Assembly (NCBI GenBank): GCA_014925825.1
Contig: JACGCK010000077.1
Coordinates: 62,001-126,000 of the forward strand
DNA: 64,000 bases
Source: Pholiota molesta
Lineage: Eukaryota > Basidiomycota > Agaricomycetes > Agaricales > Strophariaceae
Reading direction: 5' to 3'
Shown here: positions 10,514 to 22,052 of the stretch, in pieces
Layout: every line of letters starts with the position of its first letter
Numbering within the stretch: the first letter of the stretch is position 1
The notes under the pieces: model-generated
Databases searched by the model: none
Seen by the model: only the letters and a program-made list of their open reading frames with translations
What the model was told of the DNA's origin: nothing
Position numbers and translations under genes: made by a program

Positions 10514-13069
10514 ATGACTGAGCCCGCCCCAGAGAAGGCGCCAGCCGCAAAACAGGACTCGCCGAGGAGCATCTACCGCCTCCACCAACATTCGGGAAGT
10601 TATCGTTCGCGTTGCTGGCAGTGGCTCTTGCGATCTATGTGTATCAGGTGCGTCTTTTGCGTCTTCCTGTTATGTGTGTAGAGGCCGAACACTAAACATC
10701 GTCTAGACGAATCTGCTACAGCTCTGGTTTGTCTCCGTTGACGAATCTCAATCGCATGGAGGGCCACAGCAACGAAACCATACCTCCGGCGGACTTGGAA
10801 AGCAGAACGAGATCGTAGAGGCATTCAAGGTGTGTCTTGTTTTCTTTTTCTTATGTCAGTTCTAATTTAGTCTTAGTTCGCATGGGGAGCATACGGTTAG
10901 TATTTTTGAATGCTGAGGTCGGCGTCAGTCTGAATGGGCATTTGACAGAGAGAGACGCTATGGGCTGTGATGAATACCAGCCTCTAACCAAGACCGGCTC
11001 CAACCTAACAGACCAAGGAGGAATAGGCTACACAGTCGTCGACTCCTTGGACACGATGCAGATCATGGGTCTGCAGGACGAATATACAAGGGCGAGAGAT
11101 TGGATTGCCCACAACATGACCTTCGACAAGGACGCCAATTTCAACACATTCGAAGTGCGTCAACCACCATAAGCCCTTCGAATGACAGCTAATGTTCTAC
11201 GCAGACAACTATTCGTATCCTCGGCGGGCTGCTGTCCGCATACCATCTGTCGGAGGAGGACCCAATATTCTTGGAGAAGGCTATAGATCTTGCAGACCGT
11301 ATCCTTCCGGCGTTTGATACGCCCTCTGGCCTGCCTCTATCTCAGATCAACCTCAAAGAGCGCAAAGGCACGGACGACCCAAACGTACCAGGCCTTGTCA
11401 GTACCGCAGAGGCATCAACACTACAGCTCGAACTCAAGTACTTGAGCTATTTGACGGATAACGACGATTACTGGGATAAAGCCGAAGGGGTGCGTGTTTG
11501 TGTTCCTGCAATAGAGTGAATGTAAATAAAAGTTCTAGGTTATGAAAGTTATCAAAGGCAGCAGAGTCGTAGGTCCTCTGGTACCCATTTACATGAGGTG
11601 CGTACATATGTTATGCGCAGATTGAAGACCATGTTTAAGGCTAACGCTAGGTTGTAGCGCGGAAACTGGGGAATTCATGATTTCTGACATTCGCCTTGGA
11701 TCAAGAGGAGATTCATATTATGAATATTTATTGTGAGTCCCCAGTATCATCAACCGTAGTCTCCAGCCAGTATTTATTTCCCATTCAGAAAGCAGTACCT
11801 CCAAACCGTGGGCTCCGAATTGCTGCCATCATTTTGCAAAATTAAACGCCTTTTCACAGAACAAGTCGGAGGAGGTTTATCGAGATGTACGTTTTCGAAA
11901 TAATCCCACTTCGAATCCCATGCTCATGCTTATTTTATTATTTGATAAAAGATGTACACAGAAACTATGGAAGCTATCCACGAAGCTCTCGTAAAAAAGG
12001 CGTGGTCAAGGGACATACATATACCGCTGAGCTCCTGCCAGTACGCCAAGCAGATGGACAAACGTACGTGCTACCTTCAGCATTTTGATCTTCGAAGTCA
12101 GACTCAGGCGACTGAATATTATACAGAGGATGGCGTCATTCCCCTAAGCAAGACCATTTAGTCTGCTTCCTCGGCGGCTCCTTGATGCTGGGCGCGGTGA
12201 ACACAGGAGCGGAGGGACCTGTATCAGTTCCTCCGAAGCCCAGCGAGCTATCAAAAGCAGCTCAGAGGGATTGGTTACTTGGGTACGAGCTCATCGAGAC
12301 GTGTATGGATACGTATAGCTCGAGCGCGACGTAAGTTACTAACGCGGTATCAAAGATTCCGGTACTGACCTTCTCGTGTAGAGGCCTCTCGCCCGAGATC
12401 GCGCACTTCTGGACGAGGAAGATGGTAATTTAGAGCGCCAGGATCGGGATTGGTATATTAAACGCAACGAGTGAGTGTTTTGTCCCTCCTTTTTTAAATC
12501 GTATCTCTGACGAAAATATTTATTAGCTTCCCTAGTCAACCCTCCTACGACGCGCGCTACATTTTGAGGTATATTCAATATCTAAGGTCTCAGCTACCTA
12601 GGACATCGTTGCTCATTTATTTCTACATAGACCCGAAACTGTAGAATCTCTCTTCATCGCCTATCGACTAACGGGCGCCCCAAAATACCGCGAATACGGC
12701 TGGGATATCTTCCAAGCTATTCAAAAATACTGTCGCGTCGAGAGTGGCGGCTACGCATCGCTCCTCAACGTCGATAACGTGAGAAGCATCCAGATGGACA
12801 AAATGGAGACGTTCTTCTTGAGCGAGACGCTGAAGTATCTGTATCTGTTATTCTCCGATGAAAGTGTCCTTCCGCTGGATAGTATGTTGTTCTACTGATT
12901 GTGACTATCTATAACTAATAATTTACTTTCCGCAGAATACGTCTTCAATACTGAGGTTCGTCGCCTGATGCGTGCCGTTTTTTTTTCATGTTTGTGCTCA
13001 CACTTATTTTTTCTAGGCACATCCATTACCTATCTTCAATCCTTCCATCCGGACAGGTGTTATCTAGAT
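10514..13069 (+). CDS. GH47 mannosyl-oligosaccharide alpha-1,2-mannosidase, one-base frame breaks
   Basis: Class I alpha-1,2-mannosidase of the secretory pathway, which trims Man9GlcNAc2 on N-glycoproteins in the ER or Golgi. The start at 10514 gives a short cytosolic tail (MTEPAPEKAPAAK...), then a membrane anchor LSFALLAVALAIYVYQ as in type II glycosidases. Catalytic-domain marks in order: GCDEYQPLTKTGSNLTDQGG, GYTVVDSLDTMQIMGL, TTIRILGGLLSAYHLSEEDP, LADRILPAFDTPSGLP, STAEASTLQLELKYLSYLT, DHLVCFLGGSLMLGAV, GLSPEIAHF, YILRPETVESLFIAYRLTG, GGYASLLNVDNV, METFFLSETLKYLYLLFSD and VFNTEAHPLPIF before the stop at 13067. About a dozen introns are inferred. Three single-base losses break the frame, near 10562, 11999 (KKG-V) and 12418 (TRE-DG). 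Family assignment is certain. Confidence 0.93.
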
Positions 13070-13561
13070 CAAAGCCTTCACAAACCCTGTGTATCAATAC
13101 TATGTTAGTGAAATGCATCATCATTGCATATTCTAAGTCGCCGCGTCACGGGTTAATTGCAAAATAATGGATGATACCTTGAATGTGAAGTTATGCCCTG
13201 TTCCATTTCTTTGCTTGCATCTTCGTAGTAAGAAATCATTGAAGATATTTGTATGTTTATGGTAAGCGGGAATTCGAATGGGTTCCGCGCCGCCATATCT
13301 GATATAGCTTCGCCCAACTCGCCCTTTGCTGCAAACTGCGCATTTCTGGACTGAAGATGACATCGCGATACTGAAAGGTGACCGGTGACTTGCGTTGAGA
13401 TTCTGAATCTTCATTCTGAATGCTTAGACAATAATAGAGTGGATTATATCAAGATGTCATGAGATACATATATTATCTAAAAAAATTTCTTACGGACGCT
13501 ACTGCTCGTTGTGTAATTGTCTGGTGGCTCCTGTTGGTATTATTAGTCCTTATTGACCTTC
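13070..13561. other. convergent 3' intergenic region
   Basis: About 490 bp between the GH47 stop and the 3' end of a minus-strand gene, so both transcripts terminate here. A 93-codon minus-strand frame (13133-13414) shows no recognisable motif. Nothing further is seen. Confidence 0.35.
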
Positions 13562-15305
13562 CTAGTAGTGAGCCTGTCCTTTCGTGAAGGTAGAATGCTT
13601 CAACCGCAACCACATGACACTCTTCCAATTCTTTTCGTACCACTTCAGATCCTTCTGCCAATGTTCGAAGGTATGTCCCAATCTTCTCGATATGCTCTCC
13701 TGATGGCCCACTTCTGGCCAAGACTTTGTTGTCCTCCGGTGCCCATGAATATATTCGTTGTTGACCAATCTCCCTATCACCAATCGCACCCTTCCCACTT
13801 TTTTGGAGGATGTCGCTGTGACTAACGCCCAAGCTTTGGCTCGATAGGAAGTCGTAATAATGGCAAGGTACCGACCGTCCAGATCTTTTGCCAGAGATTC
13901 GTACCAGCCCGTTGTTGACTTCTGAAGTATTCTTTAAGCCCCCTTTCTTCGCTAGACGATATCCTGAGACAGCGAAATCCATCCCGCATATGTAGCGCAG
14001 AACAGCTATCTTTTGCAGAATTGATTGGAAAACGGAGAGTTACAGACTCATTTCTAAACCAAGAGAGCATCAATTTGAATAAACGAGAAGTATACAAGAA
14101 AATATGAATTAAAGTACTAACCCTTCGATCACTTTAACGTCTTTTGTGAATCCAACAGCCCGCAGTTTATCGGATTGTTCAGAGCACCAATCTTCTTGGA
14201 TTGACATTTCGGATAGCTTTTTGTGGTATGGTATGAAGTTTGAAGGAACTACATGTCCGCCATGACGGCTTTTGTTACTTTTTTCACTCTCGAATATATT
14301 AAATAGGTTTCAAATCCGCCATCGTTATCGAAGACTCCAACGTCCCCAAGATAGATGTTTCTTGTCCAATTTTGAGTATGGTTTACTATCGAATCAAAGA
14401 GAGACGGTGAAGGCCTGCACAGGGGAATAGCTATTGTTGAATTGAAGAGGTCCGAAGTCATGTAGTCCACTATACGATCGTGTGTTACCGTTGGAATATG
14501 TTTTTTCAGATTCTGGGATAAGATACAATAAGATAATAAGCACCCCATACTATAAAGAAATGGAAGCAAAATCTATTACCTCTGGAGTTACTCTTTTTAT
14601 ATGAGATTTTGCGGCCGGTGCTGTATTGTAGAAAGGTTATATCTGATGAAGCAATAGCTCATACAAGAAAAATTTCCCGAACCTAGAGATTTAGAGTAGG
14701 GCCGATTGGTACGTCCATATATTGGCAGACTAATAGGACTGTCGGCGGTACTTGCGGGCGTAGATCGATGTAACGAAGACTCGTAGTAGAACCGCCTGCT
14801 TGCTGATACGATGATGGGGGGTCGGTGTGGATGGACTGAGGAGACCTTGGTCTGGTAGCAATGCCATTCCAAGGGTTGAACATCGAAATTCGAGTGTTCC
14901 CGCGATGATTCTTTCAATGAATTCAACTCCAGAACTCTGCTCAATTAAATTCTCTGCAGTTAGCTAATTTGCCATCTTCAAAAGACAGTCATTCGTACTT
15001 TTTGAAAGTTGATCCATACTGATATAATTATTCATAATTAGATCCCTCCCTGGAGCCATAAACATGTTAGCACTAGTATCTACCGTGGTCCCACCCATAA
15101 CTATGGCGTTTTGGTTTCCGCTATTGCTATTGCTATTGTTGCTACCCAGATCGCCAAGTGTTGGCCTCACTGGAGAACGCGAACTGAAACGCAAGGGCAT
15201 TGAAAAATAAATAATTGTAGCCCTTGAAAAGTTCAGAGGCTTACCCTTCGATATTATACAACGAACTGGGTGACGCAAACAGGGCACTGGACTCATTGTT
15301 GGCAT
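13562..15305 (-). CDS. unnamed agaricomycete family protein, copy 1 (GDVG...FNIF type), frame-broken
   Basis: This belongs to the same unnamed family as the gene at 17.7-19.2 kb. From the N-terminus: an Asn/Ser-rich stretch (GSNNSNSNSGNQNAIVMGG) followed by APGRDLIMNNYISMDQL (about 15160-14965); then PIGPTLNL (about 14700); GDVGVFDNDGGFETY followed in the next frame by FNIFESE (about 14330-14290); a charged middle segment ending KDVKVIEG near 14120; and a C-terminal block from about 13910 to the stop at 13562 with DGRYLAIITTSYRAKAWALV and KDLKWYEKNWKSVMWLRLKH. A base is missing in the TTT run near 14301, and several other joins (14700-14570, 13900-14100) are unclear, so this may be a pseudogene. 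Function unknown. The GRD...NNY leader resembles N-terminal segments I recall from agaricomycete NACHT proteins, but no NTPase domain is present. Confidence 0.45.
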
Positions 15306-16449
15306 CGGTGCCTACGGGTCTCGTTGGATGCGGACTAGCAGATGAACGACTATAAGGCGGCGCAGCCTATAGCAAGCGACCAAACCGACCTTTCGACATT
15401 ATTCAGTGCTAGGGATGCGATTGAACAGACTGTAACATGGGATATGAATTTTGCTGAGAGACTTACCTGCAATCGCTTGGTCATCCGGCAACGCCATGAA
15501 AGTTGGTCGAAGAGATAGTAAGGAGAGCGAATGCGGCTAAAAATGAAAATTTCACTTGTCGAATTCGTTGGACTGGTGCTGAGATAGGATGTGGTGCAAG
15601 CTAGTAAGAAATACATCCACGATTGTTGCATGGGGTGCTACATATGAATCGGGTGGGAATTAGATATTACGTAGCTGTCATAGGTCGTTCATTCCAACTT
15701 GAAACTGACAAGGGTAAATTTCCACAAGAGAACAAGAGAATCCTTTGCAAATTTTATCTCGATCTTCCACAATGGCATTCTTTCGCCCTCTTTCTTATGA
15801 AGATTTCGTCAAACATATGATGATAGGGTGAAATCCAAGTAGAAATTATGGTTCGAATAATAATCTTGCAAAGAATCAATTAATCACGAGTGATAGTGAT
15901 AGTGATAGATTATACACAGCATTGGCCCCTGCCAGGCCACTGTGTCCCGAAGATTATCCCGATACATGCCAGCTACGTATCTTCGCCTCCGGACCCAGAG
16001 CACATTGATCATACAGAGATGTCCCTCCAGCTCTTTGCCTAGACGTCCATATGACCCCCATACCCAAGGTAATTAAGAAACCATTCCCGCACCACCTGTA
16101 CTACTTCTCGGCAGATTGACCAACCAATCCAGAGGCATAGCTGGGACCAATATTAGTGTGTCATCAAAGATGTGGAGGATTTCATTAGTAAAATTTCCGA
16201 GTAATCATTTAATTTCCCTGTTGTTAATAATAATAATGAGCTCGGTATATTTCAATCTCTCCAGTGCTATTAGATGACAAGACAGAATTAACCTCATTAG
16301 AGACTTTCTGTGATCTGCATTTAGTATTTTCGGATAATGTCTCAAGAAGAGGTAATCTGTTTAGGTCCTTTGCCTTTTGGACAGTGTTCAAATCTACTGT
16401 GAAGTAAATACAGTTTCGAAGTGTGTTCTAGCTCTTGTTGAATTTGTTT
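15306..16449. other. intergenic region upstream of copy 1
   Basis: No confident gene. A minus-strand frame at 15350-15631 could be an upstream exon of copy 1 but has no recognised motif. A short GATAGTGATAGT-type tandem repeat lies at about 15892-15910. The part from 16200 is AT-rich and grades into the LINE remnant. Confidence 0.3.
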
Positions 16450-16860
16450 TTTTTTTCATTGCTTCCCTAATAGACGTTATCAATTGGAGTCTTGGAGTGC
16501 TTTTGTGAGCTAGACATTCTGCTGCTAATTCCACAAGATACTTCAAGTTGCCAGCAGCCTTCGAAACTTTAGTGGTGTAAGTCTGGTCTCGGTAAAGAGC
16601 ACAACAATTGGGAATTTTTTGGTAAGCCTAGTAGACGACGTATAAACCCGCAATGAATTTTTTGCACTAGGGCAAGATTACTGTTGTTAGCATCTGGGCT
16701 TATTTCTGCTCCATGGGTAAGGTGCGGGTCGAGCAGGGTCGTGTACAGTGCTATACCTTCTTCTGGTGGAAGCAATCCAATTCCATCCTGAAGATTAGAC
16801 TGCCAATCTGTCGTGCTTTGCTGGCTTTATTTTCACAGTGGGTTTTAAATTAAATTGAAT
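16450..16860 (-). mobile_element. non-LTR (LINE) reverse-transcriptase remnant, C-terminal end
   Basis: The minus-strand translation from 16775 reads LPPEEGIALYTTLLDPHLTH, then GAEISPDANNSNLALVQKIH and GFIRRLLGLPKNSQL. This is the stretch downstream of the polymerase domain in LINE/jockey-like elements common in mushroom genomes. After a frame shift the same strand continues LKYLVELAAECLAHKST (about 16550-16490). Only a few hundred bases survive, with frame breaks and no endonuclease or catalytic YADD box nearby, so this is a dead 5'-truncated or fragmented copy. Exact ends are unknown. Confidence 0.7.
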
Positions 16861-17722
16861 ATATACAACATATGTATGTAAATTGTCGAGCATGGCGAGC
16901 TTGGGCAACTTGGCGGGATTGTCTGACATAGCACTGACTCACGCAAAAGGGACCCTGCGACTCGAAGCATAGTAGTGGTGAGGCACAGATGGGCAGCGAT
17001 GTTCGTGCCAGACTGCTCGTCATCCCAACGTCGTCCTGCGTGTCACCCCCAAAAGTCTCGCACGATCTGCTCGATTCCGTCACTGGCGTCTCCCTAGGGT
17101 CGGAAGAGGCATTTACGAGGGCCCAGATGCAGCCGATCGCGCCCGATGAGCTGCGATGAGTGCGATAAGGGCTGACGGGAGGTGGAGTGTGCGCGAGCGA
17201 CTCACAGCCCTTTCCCCGCCATTTTGCAGGATATGCATCTTCACTATTCAGGTGAGGGTACAGGTACAGTGTCCCTAGGTCTAAGGGCGACACAAGGGCA
17301 CAGAGGATGGTGGTAGGAAGAGGCAGGCGATGGGTCTTACGTCCACCCCTCCTTTTTTCCCGTCGTGACACGCATGAGTATTTCGTACAACGTAAATCCA
17401 TCATTAAGTCTGCCGCGACAAATATCGCTTGCCACTTGTTCCAACATTACTTAGTCACCTCATAGGCGGTACTGACCTGTATCATTGAACTGTATCCTTC
17501 TCTTACTCAAAGTGCATGTCCCTCTTCCTATGACAATGGCCACCTTACTGCGAACACTTCGACAAAGCAATAACCGCAACAATGACACAAATTCCCTACT
17601 CGAGCGAGCCAGCTCAGATAGTAGCTTTTCGCGCCATAGTATGTTATGAGCATAATATTTATATTTCAAGCTACTAAAGACATCGTTCAGGCTCAATCCA
17701 AGGTCCATATCGTGGTGAACAG
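16861..17722. other. intergenic region with an unassigned 184-codon frame
   Basis: On the minus strand 16850-17404 is open for 184 codons (MMDLRCTKYSCVSRREKRRG...). The composition is unusual (many Cys, Ser, Arg and Pro) and I recognise nothing, so I do not call it a gene. On the plus strand, 17531-17640 could encode an upstream exon of the following gene (MTMATLLRTLRQSNNRNNDT...) joined by GTATGT/AAG sites to a segment reading SKVHIVVNRWR just before 17723. Confidence 0.3.
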
Positions 17723-19237
17723 ATGGAGGATACCAGCTTTCCCGTGTATTGCACCGTGAAATCGCAGAGTCAGATACCTAAAATATACTCTCGCTCAATA
17801 TTATCTCTCGGGAGAGGACTTGGTCCACACTTTATCAAAGGTGCAGATGAACGTCGACCGGAGCTCCATTTGCGACAAGGAGCGTGCATCGGCGACGTAG
17901 GATATCTTGACGAAAACGGCAGTTTTTTCTATTGCTTCAATATCTTTCAACCTGCGGATCACCCAATTCAGCGGAACATGACGCCTGAAAACTTTTCTCC
18001 TGCTTTCCCTCCCTTGTCGACCGAAGAAATTCGCGTCATTTCAAACCACTTTCCCGCGGCCACAATATTGACCTCAGAGGGTGTAGAAGTGACCAAGAAA
18101 TCTGAATCACCGTTGTACGCAATTTCTCTTTAAATTTGAAATTTTGCTCACCATTGCGTCGTATAGGGATGTTCAATTTTCCACTTCATCCCGTGAAGGC
18201 GCTGTTCTGATTCTTCCCAACGGGACGACACGCGAAGAACTTGTTGATTCCTCACGAATTTACCAGTATATAAAGGACCACGCAACGTCTTGGTATCAAC
18301 GCTTGAACGGCAGCGAAGATGAATGCATAGAATCACCCATACCTAACGGCACCTTGTGGGTGGTAAGCGGGGTCGACCGCACTGACTCGTACAGAATGGC
18401 TGCTTTTCCTTACGGAAGTGGGCTTACGAAGAGTACGAGCAAAACGACGCAGTTTAGATATAATGGAAGCTCCTCCACATCCCCTTGGCAAGGTGATAGC
18501 AACCTCAGGCCAATGCATTATAGAAGCGGAAACTACTCAGACGGGACACAGGGCGCCGTTTTATTGAGTGTCCTCGCTGTGGCACTTAGCCCTGAAGAAT
18601 GGCGTCAACATGTTGCCTACATTCCACCCAGAAGTGTCACGAACTGTCCCGTCCTGCCTCCGGTAGTCTCAGGTCTGCGATCATGGGTTGAGAATGCTTT
18701 GGACCGTATTATAAAAACTACAAAACCCCCTTCAGTCAACAAACCTAAGGTATACGAATTTTATTTTAAGTAATGATGGCATATATTGACTGTTTATTCA
18801 CCAATCTCAGGGCTTCTTCCATCCCTCAATTATTCTCCTCCATATATTGTTATTAACGGTATGTCGTGGCTCTTCGTATGTTTTGCTGTTTTGAACAACG
18901 CTCGTAGGACTCCTCTGCTACGGTAGGCATAGTGCCAGACTCCGTTTGGTCCTCCAAAGTCAATGGAGTGAGCCAACCTTTCGTTTATTCTCGAAAATTA
19001 TATTTACGGTGTTTTCAGCATCTCTTGACTCACAACGAAGTAGTTGAGCTCGTGATCAGAGTTATTGACGACTGCGATATTGTTAATACAGATGGTGCCT
19101 ACCCCGACTGCCTCTTCCCGCATTCCTTACTGATACAGTCTTTCAGGTGTAATCACATTTTCTCCCAAGTTATCCAGCAAGGTATGTGTAAACGCATGTT
19201 GAAGGCGGACAATTCTGAAGTAGTTGTCACAGGCTGA
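17723..19237 (+). CDS. unnamed agaricomycete family protein, copy 2 (GDVG...FNIF type)
   Basis: No known function. Exon 1 (17723 to about 18115) encodes the family's N-terminal core: LHLRQGACIGDVGYLDENGS, then CFNIFQPADHPIQ and a Pro-rich segment with VISNHFPAATI. After a GTACGC/TAG intron the long exon encodes SSREGAVLILPNGTTREELV, HATSWYQRLNG, and GTLWVVSGVDRTDSYRMAAF (the predicted beta-rich core). A linker with PVLPPVVSG follows, then short exons GFFHPS..., SSATVGIVPDSVWSSKVNG and HLLTHNEVVELVIRVIDDCD. The stop is at 19235-19237 if the last exon is not spliced further. Apart from the uncertain first exon the frame is intact. It is the better-preserved relative of the minus-strand gene at 13.6-15.3 kb. 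I recall this architecture as lineage-expanded in mushroom-forming fungi, without experimental function. Confidence 0.6.
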
Positions 19238-19811
19238 AAATAAAGATGCAACGCGTTCTCGTATCATGCCTTGGTTCAGCAAGCCACGGAAGCACAATGC
19301 AGATACAAGTACCAATATCCATCAGAATATGCGTAAAGTCCTCTGGATTCCCGAGTGATTGGTTTTCTAGAAGTTACCCAGAAATGATACATATTTGAGT
19401 ATGCTTTTACGCCCACAGATCATGTTCAGCGTTTGTATGCCACGGGAATCTCTGCGCACCGACTACTATACTGTCATGCTCAAATGAATGTGATTCGTGG
19501 TGGACTTGGAAGGAGCGATTAGACTACACAGCCTTCTGTATGGTTGAGTAGAATGGTTGGGGGTTTCGAAACTAAACATGAACGTGTCGGGCTGTCAGCA
19601 GTAACTAGTTTACGACACGGAGAAACAAGTACCAAAATACCCGATGACTACACGTTCAACAGAAACTATTTTCTATTGTTCTTCTCTGTGGGCGCCTTCA
19701 TGACCTTGTTCTTCGCCAAATCGGATGCTCAACTCGACATTCGCGTGATTCATTCCGTGCAACAAGAACCAAAACGGAGTTGGCAACAGTGTCAGGATGT
19801 GGGTCCTGGTC
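19238..19811. other. intergenic region
   Basis: Between copy 2 and the first repeat protein. A 90-codon plus-strand frame (19544-19816) has one hydrophobic stretch (YFLLFFSVGAFMTLFFA) that could span a membrane. It has no recognised family and overlaps the presumed promoter of the next gene, so I leave it unassigned. Confidence 0.3.
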
Positions 19812-19818
19812 TATAAAT
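19812..19818 (+). promoter_or_regulatory. TATA-like box upstream of repeat protein C
   Basis: TATAAAT at 19812-19818, about 95 bp upstream of the ATG at 19912. The other two genes of this family have similar boxes at similar distances, which supports all three start assignments. Confidence 0.5.
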
Positions 19819-19911
19819 TCACCGATGCCCACTTGAGATGGATCTCCAGTGCCATCGATTCCCTCGTCCCAGTCTTATTTCTCTAAAGTTCTCAAAAAGT
19901 TCTAGACGAAC

Positions 19912-20686
19912 ATGGCGATTCTTACCCTCTTCAAGTTCAAATCTTCGAAGTCCAAGGCGAAGAAGCTTTCCATTTCTGCGCCGGTCGCAGTCGCAGCTAT
20001 CCCGCCCACAACCGAAGGTGTCCCCAGCTCATCGAGCTCATCGACGGAGGAAGAGACTGAGCCATTCCAAGCCGTCGCCGATGTTTCTGGGCCTTGACGG
20101 CGCCGGTTCAGGTGATCAATGGGAACCAGAAGTACTTGGGGCTTGTCACGAACAACAACAGTGTTACGGCGAATAGCAACAACAACAACGTCGGAAATGT
20201 TAACAGCACGATTACCGGGGACAGTATTACCATAGAGCAGGGGATCAACGAGGTCATACGCGGACCAGCCAAGATGTTATTTACTCCAGGCCAGTCTCTT
20301 ATCTGCCCTCCAAGCGGACATGCCCACTCATGCTAACACATTTGCTACACAGAGGGTGCCACAAGGCCTACCCGAATCAGGAATTCCGTGACCATTGAAC
20401 GCAACGGCGTGCTCGAGGCTACTATTCCTCTGGATTTGCCGAGCAGCGGACTGGGGATCGAAGGCGTAGTGACTTCCAATCCCGATCTTCCTACCATGAT
20501 TGAGCAAGCCATGAGAGCACATGGGACAGCAGAACCAATTATTAGACGTTAGTGTTGTTTTTTCTCTATTCATTCATACATTTAGACTGATCTCTTGACT
20601 CACCTCACTATATAGATACAGTCAATGGTCTGAGGGTAGCTCTCCAGATGAAAGCCATGCAGTCACAAGTACCAGTTACTGCTTAA
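19912..20686 (+). CDS. Asn-rich GxQxF repeat protein C
   Basis: Function unknown. The protein starts MAILTLFKFKSSKSKAKKLS, a basic N-terminus resembling that of the 30.2 kb paralogue. An acidic Ser/Glu-rich linker follows, then one full 15-residue repeat unit (INGNQKYLGLVTNNN) and an Asn/Gly-rich tract with VGNVNSTITGDSITIEQG. One G is missing near 20090, between DVSG and the repeat frame. After an intron (apparent donor CCAG/GCCAGT, a GC donor; acceptor ACACAG at about 20353) comes a folded-looking exon with TIERNGVLEATIPLDLPSSG and PTMIEQAMRAHGTAEPIIR. After GTTAGT/TAG the last exon reads VNGLRVALQMKAMQSQVPVT and stops at 20684-20686. The relationship to the genes at 28.3 and 30.2 kb is seen in the motif; any prion-like or beta-solenoid behaviour is inference. 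Confidence 0.65.
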
Positions 20687-22052
20687 CAACTATGTATTCT
20701 CTTCCTTCCTATGGACTATGGACTGGACTGGGACTTTCCAAGAATGCTGATGAACACTTACTGTATTTTATATTTGTAAATATATAGACTTTGAACACCA
20801 CTGGCTGAGTGTCCAAAGTTTGTGATACATTCTTACAATTGAAGCTACTAAGGACTGGAATTGAAGTCCACCAACAAAGAAAAATGGTTTAGCAGAGGGA
20901 GACTAAAGGGGTTCCTTGAATGCCTGAATTTCATAGCTAGACCTTGCTTGCAAGTTCATGGCCATCATGATTCTCTCAAAATGTACCCCGAAGCTGCAGG
21001 GCTCATGTCGATGAATCACAATAACATCACAGGAGGTAATAGTAACCGACGCTCGCATCCCTTCGTCGCCATCATGCAGAAACATCGCAAATGGAATAAA
21101 GCCAACAAGACACACCTCTAGTACAGAATGCATTGTTCCCAATTTAGGTAATTGTGAAAATACGGAGCGCATACCTGCGCTCGAATCGCACTGGCAAGAT
21201 AGACTCGAATCCTGCAAGCATTCCAAGATGAAGCCGCATCCGTGATATTTTAGAATCACTTTCCTGCCCGTATCATGGAACATCTGCTCGAACCCAACTC
21301 GGAACAGTGTATCACGCCTAGTCCTTATAACAGAGCGCTGCAGAACATTCGGACGCGAGCCATCGTCTGTCGACAGTCGAGCAGTGGGGGACTTTCACAG
21401 AAGTGAGATCGTGCCAAAGTATAAACCTCATTTGAATAACCAGCACAGCTGCCGGGCGCCCAGCATGAAGAAGCCAGCAGGGAAGTCAACACTTGCAAGC
21501 CAGTCTCACAGCCCAGACGGCGGAAGACCTCAGATCAAGCCAGGTTCGCGCTACCCAAAGTCACACCGCCCCTCTCCCCGCCCAAGCACTTCCTGTAAGG
21601 CGCAGAAGGCACGGTGGCACAATCCTGCGCCTAAGGCGAAATTGAAGCGAAGTGACGTACAGTACGCCACTCATGCCATGAACACGGCATGATGACGCCC
21701 CAGGTACGCGCCGACGGAGAGAGCAGACTGATAAGCCGAGATCGACGCGTCCAGAGTCGGTATCGAGCTCGTTGTCGACTACGAAGGCAAGAAGATGGTG
21801 GTGGTGGTGGGAGGGGGCGGAGAAATAGAGGAGAAATGAAGAAAAAGGGCGAACGAAGGGAGGAGGAGTTTGAATTTTGAATTTTGAGCTCCGTCCACGC
21901 ACGAGCCATGCCGCTCGACGACAATTAAGCAGCGTTCATTGATTATAAGGATGGTACAATTGAGATAGCACAGAAATTCAAGCAATTTAGCTTCACATAT
22001 CCTCCGTATTTGCAGCCCGTAATAGTGGTCTACTTATTAAGTAGACTCGAGA
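20687..22052. other. 1.4 kb intergenic region
   Basis: No confident gene. Overlapping frames on both strands at 20861-21283 and 21384-21925 have no recognisable domains. A purine-rich tract (GATGGTGGTGGTGGTGGGAG and following GAAA-rich sequence, 21790-21870) produces low-complexity frames. The region must hold 3' ends of both flanking genes. Confidence 0.35.

Noticed and set aside
21690..21925. His/Pro-rich minus-strand frames
   Set aside because: They derive from the GGTGGTGGTGG purine tract near 21790-21810 and show no support beyond low complexity.
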